Of a stretch of 64,000 bases of DNA, positions 25,452-34,246 are shown piece after piece (within the stretch, counting starts at the first letter, position 1; every line of letters starts with the position of its first letter). The stretch comes from Elusimicrobium sp. (lineage in GTDB: Bacteria; Elusimicrobiota; Elusimicrobia; Elusimicrobiales; Elusimicrobiaceae). The position numbers and the translations under genes were made by a program. Where the stretch lies: the NCBI GenBank assembly GCA_015062115.1, contig SUVG01000008.1, positions 26,806-90,805 on the forward strand. Reading direction: 5' to 3'. The notes below the pieces were generated by a model, which searched no databases, had not been told where the DNA came from, and saw nothing but the letters and a program-made list of their open reading frames with translations.

Positions 25452-26906
25452 TTACCTGTTGGAAGATACTTCCAATAGACACATCATAGGGTTAAAGCCG
25501 TTAAAGGCCGAACGGTTTGTTATAATGGGAAGGCATTTTTTGGCGTGTAAAGTCCAACCGGGCAGTTCTATTTCCGGCAAAGTAATTTCGGGGGTAGAAT
25601 AGCGAGACAAGAGGGGCCCTTCTAATTTTTCCCTGGAAGGGTGCAAGGGAGCGATTAGGTATAGATTCCCATGTTTTTTAGGCAAAGAATAATCGGGTGT
25701 TTGGGATAAATTGATAACAGTTGTTTCTTTCGGGATAAAAGATACCAGATAATCGTGGGCTCTTGTTTCCAGGAAAACAGAATCTTTTTGCGTAACTTGA
25801 AAAGGAAATCGTACATGCATAAAGGAATCTGTTTCTATTCTGGAAGGTGTGTGCGGGGCAAAACAAAAGCAAATTCCTAACAGCAGTCCGCCCAGAAATG
25901 AGAAATTTTTATTTTTGGTTTGGGTTGCCAGTCCCGCCCAAACAGGCAAAGCGGCCGCTTGGAGAACAAAAAATAAATCACAAGGAAAAAAGAAGGTATG
26001 CCCGCGGGAAATAAACAGCGAAAAAACGCACCCGAATATCCACATAACGCTTACAGAAAAAGAGTAACGGTACAGAAGATTGGAAGGTGTTTTTCCTTGC
26101 GGGCGGAACAGCCACACCCCCATTAACGGGCCGACTAAACAAAAGAGGTTGATTAACCCGTCTTTTAAGTAAGAAGAAAAGGAATAAAGCGGTAAAACTT
26201 CCCCCAAATCGCTAAAGGAAAGTGAATATCCGTGTTGAAAAAGAGCAACTCCCCAAGGTAAAAATGCTGCACAAAATCCAAAGAGGCCTCCCAGCAAGAA
26301 AAAGAAAGTATTTTTGATGTTTTTTTCGCTGGCAATAAACAAAAGGGTGCCCAAAAAAGCCGTAACAAACGGGACATTAAGCCCGACTCCGATTCCTAAT
26401 AAAAATCCCCCTCCTAAAATGGCTTTTACCGTGTTTTTTCGTAAAATCAAGCCCAAGCCTCCCAAAGAAACTAAAAAGGGAAACCATAAGGCATTTAGGG
26501 AGCCCAGTTGTTCGTAGAACAAAGGAAGTGCCGCTAAAAAGAGAGCCGAGAGCAGGCAAGCAAAATTCTTTTGTTTACTGGAAAACAAAGGCTCAAATGT
26601 TTTGTAAAACCCCCATAAACAGAACCCGGCCAAAAATCCCAAACCTATCCATAATAGAATAAGGTGGTTGTTAACCTGTTGGGCCCATAAATAAGCCGGG
26701 ATATCTTTTAGCGGGTTATAAGCCGGCCAAATAAGCCCTGTTTGCGGAAGCGGTAATCCCGCCAGGAAAGTTCCTGTTTGATAAAAAGAGGTGTTAAGCA
26801 AAAAGGCGGAAGAGTCCACCTTCCACGCAAATAGAGTGTAGGCAACCCCCGCCAATAAAAAAGCGGTTAGAAGAAATAAAGATTGTCTAAAAGCGGACAC
26901 TTTCAT
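25452..26906 (-). CDS. polytopic membrane protein, GT-C-like
   Basis: The 484-residue protein has about 11 transmembrane helices and a soluble C-terminal domain of about 110 residues. The first long outer loop contains NTSFYQTGTFLAG and LPLPQTGLIWPAYNPLKDIP, and the overall plan resembles GT-C glycosyltransferases. No classic DxD or D-H-P-P signature is found, so the call rests on topology and neighbours. The ATG at 26906 overlaps the stop of the upstream GT-C-like gene by 4 bases; a start 20 codons earlier lies within that gene and is rejected. It may be a transferase, a lipid-sugar handling protein or an O-antigen-type polymerase. Confidence 0.65.
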   Translation of the reverse strand: MKVSAFRQSLFLLTAFLLAGVAYTLFAWKVDSSAFLLNTSFYQTGTFLAGLPLPQTGLIWPAYNPLKDIPAYLWAQQVNNHLILLWIGLGFLAGFCLWGFYKTFEPLFSSKQKNFACLLSALFLAALPLFYEQLGSLNALWFPFLVSLGGLGLILRKNTVKAILGGGFLLGIGVGLNVPFVTAFLGTLLFIASEKNIKNTFFFLLGGLFGFCAAFLPWGVALFQHGYSLSFSDLGEVLPLYSFSSYLKDGLINLFCLVGPLMGVWLFRPQGKTPSNLLYRYSFSVSVMWIFGCVFSLFISRGHTFFFPCDLFFVLQAAALPVWAGLATQTKNKNFSFLGGLLLGICFCFAPHTPSRIETDSFMHVRFPFQVTQKDSVFLETRAHDYLVSFIPKETTVINLSQTPDYSLPKKHGNLYLIAPLHPSREKLEGPLLSRYSTPEITLPEIELPGWTLHAKKCLPIITNRSAFNGFNPMMCLLEVSSNR

Positions 26907-28588
26907 AATTTGTCTGCCTCGCATAAAATGGAACTGTAAATATACGGCGTGCTCAGCCAACGGCAAGAGTCCGGGCGTACCTGTACCCCGTAGTGCGTCA
27001 GCGGGGCATGAAAAAAGATTTGAGGCGATACATCTTGCATCAACACATATACATGTTTGGCTTCTTTAATGGCTTGGTGTACTTGCGGAGCAAAACGATG
27101 GCGGAAAAAATCAGGCCCGACGGAAAAAGTACTTATAATCTCCAAGCGGGATAAAACATCGGGGTAGTGGTAAAGATTGGGTTGCAATCCCCCCACATAT
27201 CGCGCCGAAGGCGAGAGAAAAGGAATATAATAAGAAAGCATCCAACCTTGTAAAATAACGACGGAATTTTTATGGATTGCAGGCGGATTTTCGCGCATTA
27301 ACTCGGGCCTTTTTTCCCGGGTTCCCTTTGCCGTTAAAATTCTATTCATTTTAGGGAAAAATTTAACTTGAGGCAAAATAGAACCGTAAAAGCAGAAAAG
27401 TCCGCACAGTAGCCCACTGAAAAACAACGGATATTTTCGTCTGGGTAGAACAGACAGAAGAACCGTAATTAAAATCGCTCCTACGGCTTCTAAAGGCATG
27501 GCATAGCGGAAAATAGAAAAGAGCAGTAACCAAAGGATATAACCGCTTAAGAAGAAAATACACAAAAGCCCTATTCCCGATCTAAGTTCGGCAGAGAAAT
27601 ATTTCTTTTGTTTACCGAGTAAAAGTTTCCCCCAGCAGCAAATCGCGGCGAAATACATAAGCCAACTGATACCCCGAAATCTAAACTCAATGGTATTCAT
27701 GGGTTGGTTAAAAAGAAAGGTAAAAGGCAAAAGCATAATTTCCCAAAGGCTTTTCCCGATAAAAAAGCGTTTATCTACCAACGCTATAGGTTCAAAAAGA
27801 GGAGAGTGGAAAAGATTATTATAAAACGGAAACAGAGGACTGCCAAACATGGCGTACATTTTATAGCACCAGTATCCGCCGATAAGGGCAAAACTTCCCA
27901 GGGCCCCCACCGTAAAAAAGATTCCATACTTAAAAAAATCTTTTATAGAAGAAAAGCAAAACATAAACATAATTACATATCCCGCAAGCAGCGGAGCGTT
28001 GGTATATTTGAAGGCAAAGGTGATGCCATATAAAATACCGGCTAATATAAAAAATGCGTTTTTACGGGGGCTTGCGGGTAATTTGCGTGATGAAAGCGTA
28101 AGGTAAAGAGAGGCCAAAAGAGGGGCCGTACTGCTCATATCCGTGGTGTTATACCCTCCGTGGGTAAGAATTGCCGGCGCGAAGAAAAACAAAAGAGTGG
28201 GGATTGCCGTTGTAAAGAGGAAATTTTTTTCCTTGGGTAAAAACCAACGCACAATTTTAAGAACAAAAAAGAGGGATACTGCATACCATACAGCCGATAC
28301 AAACGCCAACATATACGGCCATTTGGCCAAGAGTTGAAAAGCAATGAAATAAAAAAAGTCTGCCGTCGGGCTGAAGTAAGAGTGTACCCCTGCCGGAGCA
28401 ATATCCGTCCCTATCCTTCCCCCCAATACCGCATACGGGTTATAGAAGTGATAGTTAAGCATATCAAAGAAATAATCGGGCCCCGAACATAAAATATGAA
28501 AAAACCCGACTGCCCAACAGAAAAGAAAAAGTGCCATGTTGGGACGGTGCTTGAAATAAGCGGAAAAAAGACGGACAAAGGAAGACAT
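26903..28588 (-). CDS. GT-C-type membrane glycosyltransferase-like protein
   Basis: The 561-residue protein has about 11-12 transmembrane helices. After the first helix a large outer loop reads YFFDMLNYHFYNPYAVLGG, with acidic and His residues in the place of the GT-C catalytic loop. A long periplasmic C-terminal domain (about 420-561) ends the protein. It lies 5 bp after a GT2 gene that could supply a polyprenyl-phosphate sugar donor, so it probably transfers such a sugar on the periplasmic side. The acceptor is unknown; a divergently encoded pilin-like protein is one candidate. Confidence 0.72.
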   Translation of the reverse strand: MSSFVRLFSAYFKHRPNMALFLFCWAVGFFHILCSGPDYFFDMLNYHFYNPYAVLGGRIGTDIAPAGVHSYFSPTADFFYFIAFQLLAKWPYMLAFVSAVWYAVSLFFVLKIVRWFLPKEKNFLFTTAIPTLLFFFAPAILTHGGYNTTDMSSTAPLLASLYLTLSSRKLPASPRKNAFFILAGILYGITFAFKYTNAPLLAGYVIMFMFCFSSIKDFFKYGIFFTVGALGSFALIGGYWCYKMYAMFGSPLFPFYNNLFHSPLFEPIALVDKRFFIGKSLWEIMLLPFTFLFNQPMNTIEFRFRGISWLMYFAAICCWGKLLLGKQKKYFSAELRSGIGLLCIFFLSGYILWLLLFSIFRYAMPLEAVGAILITVLLSVLPRRKYPLFFSGLLCGLFCFYGSILPQVKFFPKMNRILTAKGTREKRPELMRENPPAIHKNSVVILQGWMLSYYIPFLSPSARYVGGLQPNLYHYPDVLSRLEIISTFSVGPDFFRHRFAPQVHQAIKEAKHVYVLMQDVSPQIFFHAPLTHYGVQVRPDSCRWLSTPYIYSSILCEADKL

Positions 28589-28593
28589 AACAG

Positions 28594-29523
28594 TTATTTC
28601 CTCTGGTTTGTTTGCTGTAGATAGGCAATCCTGCGCGTTTCTTGTACGGCTTGGCGCAAATTATCCAAAATCAGGCCGGCAATAAAGAAGAGAAGCGCCC
28701 AAATCATAAGCCCCGTGGCAAGAACTGCCGACGGAAGGCGCGGTACCAAACCGGTCTGGGCAAAAGTGATAAACACAGGCGTAGCAATTATCAAAGATAA
28801 AACGGCCAGTAACGCGGCCAGTACCGTGCAAAACAAAAAAGGGCGTTCTTCTTTGATAAGCAGAAAAATGGTATGCAGAATTTTGATGCCGTCTTTGTAA
28901 GTGGAAAGTTTACTGTGCGAGCCTTCAGGGCGGGGATAGTAGGCCGTTTTTTCTTCCGCCAGCGGCATTCGGCAAGATAAGGCAAAAACGGTCAGCTCCG
29001 TTTCGATTTCAAACCCGCGGGAGCGCGCCGGAAAGGTTTTAACAAACCGTCTGGAAAAAATCTTATATCCGGAAAGAAGATCTTTTATTTTATCCCCAAA
29101 GAAAAAGCGGACAGCAGCAGTCAGTAAGCGGTTTCCCCATTGGTGTCCCGTGCGGTAGGCGTTAGGGTCCCGGTGTTGACGGGCCACATTTAGAAAATCT
29201 AATTTTTCATCCTGCATTTTTTGCAGAAATTCGGGCGCGGAGGAAAGTTCGTAGGTTTCGTCTCCGTCCGTCATCAGGTAATAGTCGGCTTCTATTTCAG
29301 CAAATAATCGTCGCACGGCGCTGCCCTTCCCGGGGATTGTTTCGTGCAATACCACAGCCCCGTTTTCCCGTGCGATGCATGCCGTACGGTCAGTGCTGGC
29401 GTTATCGCAAACCACAATTTCCGCGTGCGGAAGGATACTGCGGGCCTGGGTAATTACCGAGGCAATGGTTTTTTCTTCATTAAAACAAGGAATTAAAACG
29501 GCTATTTTACACGGTTGGGACAT
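28594..29523 (-). CDS. GT2 family glycosyltransferase, polyprenyl-phosphate type
   Basis: The 309-residue enzyme has a GT-A domain opening with IAVLIPCFNEEKTIASVI, then VVCDNASTDRTACIA, IPGKGSAVRRLFAEIEADYYLMTDGDETY (DGD metal site, about 90) and LSGYKIFSRRFVKTFPARSRGFEIETELT. Two C-terminal transmembrane helices follow. This architecture is that of dolichol/undecaprenyl-phosphate sugar synthases (DPM1/GtrB-like). It is first in the minus-strand operon with two GT-C-like membrane proteins. GGAGGGG precedes the ATG. Confidence 0.9.
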   Translation of the reverse strand: MSQPCKIAVLIPCFNEEKTIASVITQARSILPHAEIVVCDNASTDRTACIARENGAVVLHETIPGKGSAVRRLFAEIEADYYLMTDGDETYELSSAPEFLQKMQDEKLDFLNVARQHRDPNAYRTGHQWGNRLLTAAVRFFFGDKIKDLLSGYKIFSRRFVKTFPARSRGFEIETELTVFALSCRMPLAEEKTAYYPRPEGSHSKLSTYKDGIKILHTIFLLIKEERPFLFCTVLAALLAVLSLIIATPVFITFAQTGLVPRLPSAVLATGLMIWALLFFIAGLILDNLRQAVQETRRIAYLQQTNQRK

Positions 29524-29559
29524 TTTCCCCTCCTTCCGTCGGCAGTATTACTTATGCCG

Positions 29560-29577
29560 CTATATTATATAATATAG
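29560..29577. promoter_or_regulatory. 18-bp palindrome with overlapping divergent -10 boxes
   Basis: CTATATTATATAATATAG is a perfect palindrome holding TATAAT on the plus strand (29568-29573) and on the minus strand (29564-29569). It lies between the GT2 operon and the pilin-like gene at 29583, so one element can start both transcripts. On the plus side only 9 nt separate the -10 from the ATG. Confidence 0.5.
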
Positions 29578-29582
29578 CATAT

Positions 29583-30152
29583 ATGAAACAAGTTTCCGGC
29601 AGTATAAAAATTCTTTTACTTCTAAGTGTTTTCTTACTGGGGGCAGCTTTTGTGTGGAAAGGGTACACCCTCCACTTGCAACTGGCTCAGGCAGAGCGTA
29701 CTTTAATGTTTTTGAAGAGCATTTCCTCTTGGCAAGCGGAACTTTTGCAGAAAGACCAATTGCCCGAGTCTTATATTGAGTTCGCTCCCTTTAACTTATA
29801 TACCACCCTTTTTTATCATGCGCAAGATACTTTCGTCCGCCAAATAGTTCTCCCCCCCAATGCATATTTGGTGGCACTGGCGGTACCTAAAAAGTTGGAT
29901 ACGGTTCCTTACGGGCTTTATGTGGAAACTCCGGCAGATAAGGCTTATTGCTTGGCGCATGAAACCTCCCGTGCGGCTAAGCGGTTTTGTAGCCGTTTGG
30001 GTGCGCAAACGGGGCAACCCGTTGAAATAGAATTGCAGAGTTATCCAGAAATTGCCGGTTACAATGCGTATGCTTTGCCAAGGTGGAATGGAATTCCTCA
30101 AATAACGGACGAACCGGTAGATGCTTGGAGATACCTAAAAGAAGAGAAATAA
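29583..30152 (+). CDS. pilin-like protein lacking the prepilin processing site
   Basis: This 189-residue protein has one N-terminal transmembrane helix (about 8-27) but no Gly-Phe-x-x-x-Glu site. The helix runs into LAQAERTLMFLKSISSWQAELL, like the segment after the pilin helix. Near the C-terminus YCLAHETSRAAKRFCSRLG (Cys123 and Cys136) has the same Cys-x12-Cys spacing and following x-x-L/V-G as the canonical pilin at 48736 (Cys132, Cys145, then KTVG). I infer a pilin-fold protein that stays membrane-anchored. It is divergent from a glycosyltransferase operon, and its start appears nearly leaderless. Confidence 0.62.
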   Translation: MKQVSGSIKILLLLSVFLLGAAFVWKGYTLHLQLAQAERTLMFLKSISSWQAELLQKDQLPESYIEFAPFNLYTTLFYHAQDTFVRQIVLPPNAYLVALAVPKKLDTVPYGLYVETPADKAYCLAHETSRAAKRFCSRLGAQTGQPVEIELQSYPEIAGYNAYALPRWNGIPQITDEPVDAWRYLKEEK

Positions 30153-30160
30153 AAAATATA

Positions 30161-30198
30161 TTAAAAAAGGCGGCCCCTAACGAGGCCGCCTTTTTTGT
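30161..30198. terminator. bidirectional terminator
   Basis: AAAAAAGGCGGCC-CCTAACGA-GGCCGCCTTTTTT lies between the pilin-like gene (+) and PPi-PFK (-). Confidence 0.9.
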
Positions 30199-30208
30199 TG
30201 CGAGCAGA

Positions 30209-31900
30209 TTATTTAACTTTCTTGCCTTGTTCCAACAGCAAGGTAACGGTGGTCATATCCGTTACTTCCGCGGGGCCGAAGAATTGAATCGGGCCGGGGA
30301 AGACATACAGGTCTTGTTCTGCCCAAGCGACGCGGTTTTTCACCAAGTATTTGAAAGGTTCGCCTTTCAATTCCACGAGGGCTTTGCGGATAACCGGTTT
30401 TTCTTTCCCTTTGCGGCGTTCGATGTTCATCATCATGGTAAGCGGAATACCGCCGCATTCCCAATCTTGGGCTTTTTTGGTCAATTTGCGTACGGAAGAT
30501 AAGTAACCCGTGCATCTGTTCAACGCGAGCACTGCCGCGTTGTAACCCAAAGCGTAGGTGTAATTGGCATCGAAAGAAGACGGAACACCGCAGCGGCCTT
30601 CATAACCGAAGAAGTGAGTAATGGCGGAGAATTTGCCGTCATATTTTTTGGCTTTTTTCATTTCAGCCAAGCGGGTACGAATCATTTCAACCAATAATTT
30701 TTCCGTTTCAATTAAGGATACTTGAACATTTCCGTGCGGATCACGATCCAACATGAGTTGGCTGGCAATACCGGAGGGTAAAGATTTCATCAAGTTAGCC
30801 AGTTTGGTCGGGAGTTTGGAAAGAATAAATTCTTTCTTTTCCGCCAAGGTGGAAAGTTTGGCAAGTTCGGCTTCGTTATCGGCCAAGGAGTCGTTAAGCG
30901 CGCTGATAAGTTCCTTCATTTCGGGAATAAACTCAATAAGTCCTTCCGGTACGAGTACAACCCCGAAGTTTTTGCCGGCTTTGGCGCGTTTGGCAACTAC
31001 CTGGGCCAAATTATCTACCACTTGACCAAGGGTCATTTTTTTGGCGAGTACTTCTTCACCAACGAGCACAATGTTGGGTTGGGTTTTGAAACCGACTTCC
31101 AAGGTAATGTGGGAAGCACTGCGGCCCATCAAGCGCACAAAGTGCCAGTATTTGCGGGCAGAGTTAACGTCGCGGCAGATGTTGCCGACGAGTTCAGCAT
31201 AAATTTTGGTAGCGGTGTCAAAACCGAAAGAGGTTTCGATTTGTTTGTTTTTAAGGTCACCGTCAATCGTTTTCGGCACACCGATTACGCAAATATCGAC
31301 ACCTTGTTGTTTAAGGTATTCGGCAATTACGCAGGCGTTGGTGTTGGAATCATCTCCGCCGATAACCACGAGCGCATCAAATTTGTTGGCAATCAAACTG
31401 TCTTTGGCGGCGGCTAATTGTTCAGGAGTTTCAATTTTGGTGCGGCCGGATTGGATAAGGTCAAAACCGCCGGTGTTGCGGTAGTCTTTCATCAAAGCCG
31501 GGGTGATTTCCATAAATTTGTTATCTACAATGCCGCTGGGGCCACCCAAGAAACCGAAAAGTTTATTCTTGGAGTTGGCTTTTTTAAGGCCGTCCAACAG
31601 ACCGGCAATTACGTTGTGCCCGCCCGGGGCTTGCCCGCCGGAGAGCACCACCCCTACGCGCACGGCTTTTTTGGCAATGGCGCTGTTGGTGCCTTTTACA
31701 AAGGTAATTTCCGGAAGACCATAGGTGTTAGGGAAAATTTTTCTTACGCTGGCTTGGTCAGCCACGGATTTGGTGGCTTTGCCGAGTTTGGCTTTTACGG
31801 CAGCCGGGCCTTTTTTGAGGATATTGGGCAACACGGGCTGAAATTTGCAGCGGTGTTGTTGCAACTGGGAAACTGCTTTTTTAGTGCATTTCGCGGGCAT
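30209..31900 (-). CDS. pfp: PPi-dependent phosphofructokinase, long form
   Basis: The 563-residue enzyme phosphorylates fructose 6-phosphate with pyrophosphate, reversibly. GGQAPGGHNVIAGL (about 83-96) and GGDDSNTNA (Asp instead of Gly after GGD) mark PPi rather than ATP use. PKTIDGDLKN holds the catalytic Asp, and MGRSASHITLE and FGYEGRCGVPSSFD bind the sugar phosphate. The length fits the long bacterial/plant-type class. The ATG at 31900 has AGGAGGGG in front; an upstream in-frame start at 31945 lies before the ribosome site and is rejected. It saves ATP in fermentative glycolysis. Confidence 0.95.
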   Translation of the reverse strand: MPAKCTKKAVSQLQQHRCKFQPVLPNILKKGPAAVKAKLGKATKSVADQASVRKIFPNTYGLPEITFVKGTNSAIAKKAVRVGVVLSGGQAPGGHNVIAGLLDGLKKANSKNKLFGFLGGPSGIVDNKFMEITPALMKDYRNTGGFDLIQSGRTKIETPEQLAAAKDSLIANKFDALVVIGGDDSNTNACVIAEYLKQQGVDICVIGVPKTIDGDLKNKQIETSFGFDTATKIYAELVGNICRDVNSARKYWHFVRLMGRSASHITLEVGFKTQPNIVLVGEEVLAKKMTLGQVVDNLAQVVAKRAKAGKNFGVVLVPEGLIEFIPEMKELISALNDSLADNEAELAKLSTLAEKKEFILSKLPTKLANLMKSLPSGIASQLMLDRDPHGNVQVSLIETEKLLVEMIRTRLAEMKKAKKYDGKFSAITHFFGYEGRCGVPSSFDANYTYALGYNAAVLALNRCTGYLSSVRKLTKKAQDWECGGIPLTMMMNIERRKGKEKPVIRKALVELKGEPFKYLVKNRVAWAEQDLYVFPGPIQFFGPAEVTDMTTVTLLLEQGKKVK

Positions 31901-31935
31901 AGTACCCCTCCTGTGAAGATAAAAAACCTTACTCT

Positions 31936-31941
31936 CATTAT
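31936..31941 (-). promoter_or_regulatory. -10 box of the pfp gene
   Basis: Minus-strand TATAAT preceded by TTTTG, 35 bp before the ATG at 31900, leaving a leader with a strong AGGAGGGG. Confidence 0.5.
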
Positions 31942-31998
31942 ACAAAATTCCCGTGTATAGGGAAATGGCAAGAAAAGAAGGAAAAAATTAAGAAGTTT

Positions 31999-32027
31999 TT
32001 GAATGTTTTATATTTTTTTTGTAAAAT
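31999..32027 (+). promoter_or_regulatory. promoter of tRNA-Arg
   Basis: TTGAAT (31999-32004), a 17-nt spacer and TAAAAT (32022-32027). Transcription would start near 32034, about 11 nt before the tRNA. Confidence 0.65.
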
Positions 32028-32044
32028 ATATACAACAGATTTAT

Positions 32045-32116
32045 GCCCCCATAGCTCAATGGATAGAGCATCTGCCTTCTAAGCAGGGGATATAGGTTCG
32101 ATTCCTATTGGGGGTA
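32045..32116 (+). tRNA. tRNA-Arg (UCU anticodon)
   Basis: A full cloverleaf is visible. The acceptor stem is GCCCCCA / TGGGGGT (with one G-U), the D arm GCTC...GAGC, and the anticodon stem TCTGC / GCAGG with loop CTTCTAA, giving anticodon TCT. The T arm is ATAGG-TTCGATT-CCTAT. The discriminator is A and CCA is not encoded. It is transcribed alone from a good promoter and followed by a terminator. Confidence 0.95.
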
Positions 32117-32122
32117 TTTTTA

Positions 32123-32149
32123 GAACCCGCCCGTTAGGGCGGGTTTTTT
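32123..32149 (+). terminator. terminator after tRNA-Arg
   Basis: AACCCGCCC-GTTA-GGGCGGGTT followed by TTTT. Confidence 0.9.
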
Positions 32150-32245
32150 CATTATTTATGCTGTTGGGCCTAGATGTTTTATAGGACTAAATACCCTTGT
32201 ATTTGCACGAGTTTTTTAGGAAAATAAAAAGAAGGAAGCCCCGTT

Positions 32246-33148
32246 ATGAAAAAAATTTATTCTTTATTCATTTTATTATCTACCTGTTTTTTGGCTTTTC
32301 CTGCCGATGCTCAGCCGATAGCAAAACACTCTTTGTGGAAGAGCATACAGCGGGCAGTCACTTTTTCTTCCCGCAAAACACCTCAAGCCGTTCAAGCCGC
32401 TTCCCATGCGGCCTCTGCAGCGGCTATTTCCGCAGAACAACAGGCAGGAAAAGTTTTAACTCCCAAACCCATTCCCCCTCTTCAGCCGAGTCCTCAGGTA
32501 TTGGCTTCGGCCGTCCGGGCTAGCATCGTACAAGACGAATTTTATTTGCATGCGGTGTGGAGAGTGGAGTTCGGCCCCGGGCAGCCCATTGCCTACTTAA
32601 AAATGACGACGGAAGAGGAAATTGCCCGTACCAAAGTATTTCACGAAATCGTAAAAGATATTTTGCCCCACTTTGATTTAATAGATATCGAATATCCCCA
32701 TGTATTGGCCGAGGGATATGGCGGACTTCCTGCCAAACTTGAAAAACAAGTAAAAAAGGATATGGATTCGTTCCGTTTTCGCCTTCGGGTGCGCGACGTC
32801 GATACGCGCGTCAAAATACCGGTTGTTCTTTCCAAAGTGGATACGAGAGGGTTAACCTTTGCCCGGCAACACGAATATCTTTCCTCCCAAGATGCCCAGG
32901 CGTACTTTCGTAATGAGCCTATTACCGCTGAGGAGTGGGGACAATTTCAAAAATTTGTAAAAACTTATGTAGAAGAAAATTTCAACCATGGAGACTTAAC
33001 CCGTAACTTCCACTTAAGACGCGGTGCGGACGGCCGTTTGAAACTTTCTATTTTAGATTTTGAAATGGTTGGCGAACCGTTCGGTGATCTGGTGATGCTT
33101 AATATCTGGGAACAGTTGCTTCGTAAGGAAGGTTGTTTGGCTTTTTAA
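32246..33148 (+). CDS. exported protein-kinase-like-fold protein, tandem copy 1
   Basis: The 300-residue protein has a Sec signal peptide (cleavage near ADA|Q, residue 22) and an Ala/Gln-rich linker, then a compact kinase-like domain. AYLKM (Lys119) is a candidate beta-3 lysine, HGDLTRNF (His248, Asp250, Asn254) is an APH/Bud32-style catalytic loop, and ILDFE (Asp271) matches the metal-binding Asp. Central LIDIEYPHVLAEGYGGLP and AEEWGQF are shared with the two following genes. I know no named family for it. An exported kinase fold is unusual because the periplasm lacks ATP; it may act outside on another substrate, be secreted, or be a non-catalytic binding protein. Confidence 0.75.
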   Translation: MKKIYSLFILLSTCFLAFPADAQPIAKHSLWKSIQRAVTFSSRKTPQAVQAASHAASAAAISAEQQAGKVLTPKPIPPLQPSPQVLASAVRASIVQDEFYLHAVWRVEFGPGQPIAYLKMTTEEEIARTKVFHEIVKDILPHFDLIDIEYPHVLAEGYGGLPAKLEKQVKKDMDSFRFRLRVRDVDTRVKIPVVLSKVDTRGLTFARQHEYLSSQDAQAYFRNEPITAEEWGQFQKFVKTYVEENFNHGDLTRNFHLRRGADGRLKLSILDFEMVGEPFGDLVMLNIWEQLLRKEGCLAF

Positions 33149-33194
33149 TTAAAATGTCGGGAAAAATCTAAAAAATATAAATAAGAGAGTGATT

Positions 33195-34193
33195 ATGTTA
33201 AGAAAAATACAATTAGTTGCTATTTTACTCACCCTTTCCCTTTGTGTTTTTGCACAAAAAGGAAAGAATATGGTGAAAGCGGCAAAAGCCGTTACTACAG
33301 TTCCTCAGGTAACTGCGGAAGCGGCGGGTAAGTCTTTTATCCGGGCTCCAATGGTAACGGAGGAAGTGTTGCGTTTAGAACTGATGCGTATATCCGGACA
33401 GAGCCCATTACCCGGGGTTCCTGCTGCAAAAGTGCGCCCGGCTGCTCAAGTTGTGCCGTCGCTGGAAGAATTAACAACCTCTCTGCAACGCATTATGAAG
33501 CAATCTATCCCCGGCCCGAGTAAGTTGGCGGGGTCTAAAGTACTTTCCTTAGCGGAAAAAGCCGTTCAAGTGAACGGAAACGAATATGAACACGCCGTAT
33601 GGAAATTACAATCTTTTACCGGTGAAACCTATGCTTTTTTTAAATTAGGTACTTTTAAAGAATTGGAACGGACTAAAAAATTTCATCAAATTGCCCAAGT
33701 GCTTATTCCCAGATTTCCGTTAATTGATATCGAATACCCTATTGTGTTGGCGGAGGGATATGCCGGATTATCCCCTGCAATAGTGCAACAAATTCAAGAT
33801 AAAATTGCCGATCCCGATTTTCAAGATTCTGAAAATTTCCGCGAGTTTAGCACCCGTGTACAAACTCCTTTTACGCTGTCTAAGGTGGATCCGAGCGGTA
33901 TGGTCTTTTTTGAAATGTTGTACCCTTCCAGAGCAGAAATTTCCGCTTGGCTGAAAGAAAAGCCGATGACCCGTGCGGAATGGGGGCAAATAAAGGATTT
34001 CTTTGCCGCTATGAACGAGGTAGGATTTCATCATGGGGATTTGTATCACAACCTCTTTATAAAACGCGGGGAGGACGGCCGCTTGAAAGTGACGGTAATG
34101 GATTTTGAATTAAGCGGTAACGGTTCGCGTGATCTTCCGTTATTAGGTAAATGGGAAGAATTCTTGTTGTTTTGGGGTGGCATAGAAAAATAA
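33195..34193 (+). CDS. exported protein-kinase-like-fold protein, tandem copy 2
   Basis: The 332-residue paralog of the preceding gene has signal peptide IQLVAILLTLSLCVFAQ and a longer linker. FFKLG supplies the candidate beta-3 Lys, HHGDLYHNL (His280, Asp282, Asn286) the catalytic loop, and VMDFE (Asp303) the metal site. The core LIDIEYPIVLAEGYAGLSPA is nearly the same as in copy 1. The last catalytic-loop-to-end segment is 54 residues, as in all three copies. A GTG two codons earlier is possible, but ATG 33195 has AGAGAG in front. The gene lies 46 bp after copy 1 and is probably in one operon. Confidence 0.75.
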   Translation: MLRKIQLVAILLTLSLCVFAQKGKNMVKAAKAVTTVPQVTAEAAGKSFIRAPMVTEEVLRLELMRISGQSPLPGVPAAKVRPAAQVVPSLEELTTSLQRIMKQSIPGPSKLAGSKVLSLAEKAVQVNGNEYEHAVWKLQSFTGETYAFFKLGTFKELERTKKFHQIAQVLIPRFPLIDIEYPIVLAEGYAGLSPAIVQQIQDKIADPDFQDSENFREFSTRVQTPFTLSKVDPSGMVFFEMLYPSRAEISAWLKEKPMTRAEWGQIKDFFAAMNEVGFHHGDLYHNLFIKRGEDGRLKVTVMDFELSGNGSRDLPLLGKWEEFLLFWGGIEK

Positions 34194-34246
34194 TACGCGC
34201 TTGTCTGTTTAGGGATTAGCGGCCCCTTTAGAGACTACGGAGTTAT

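Noticed and set aside
30213..30515. A 100-residue minus-strand frame within the PPi-PFK gene
   Set aside because: It is another frame of the well-supported PPi-PFK coding sequence.
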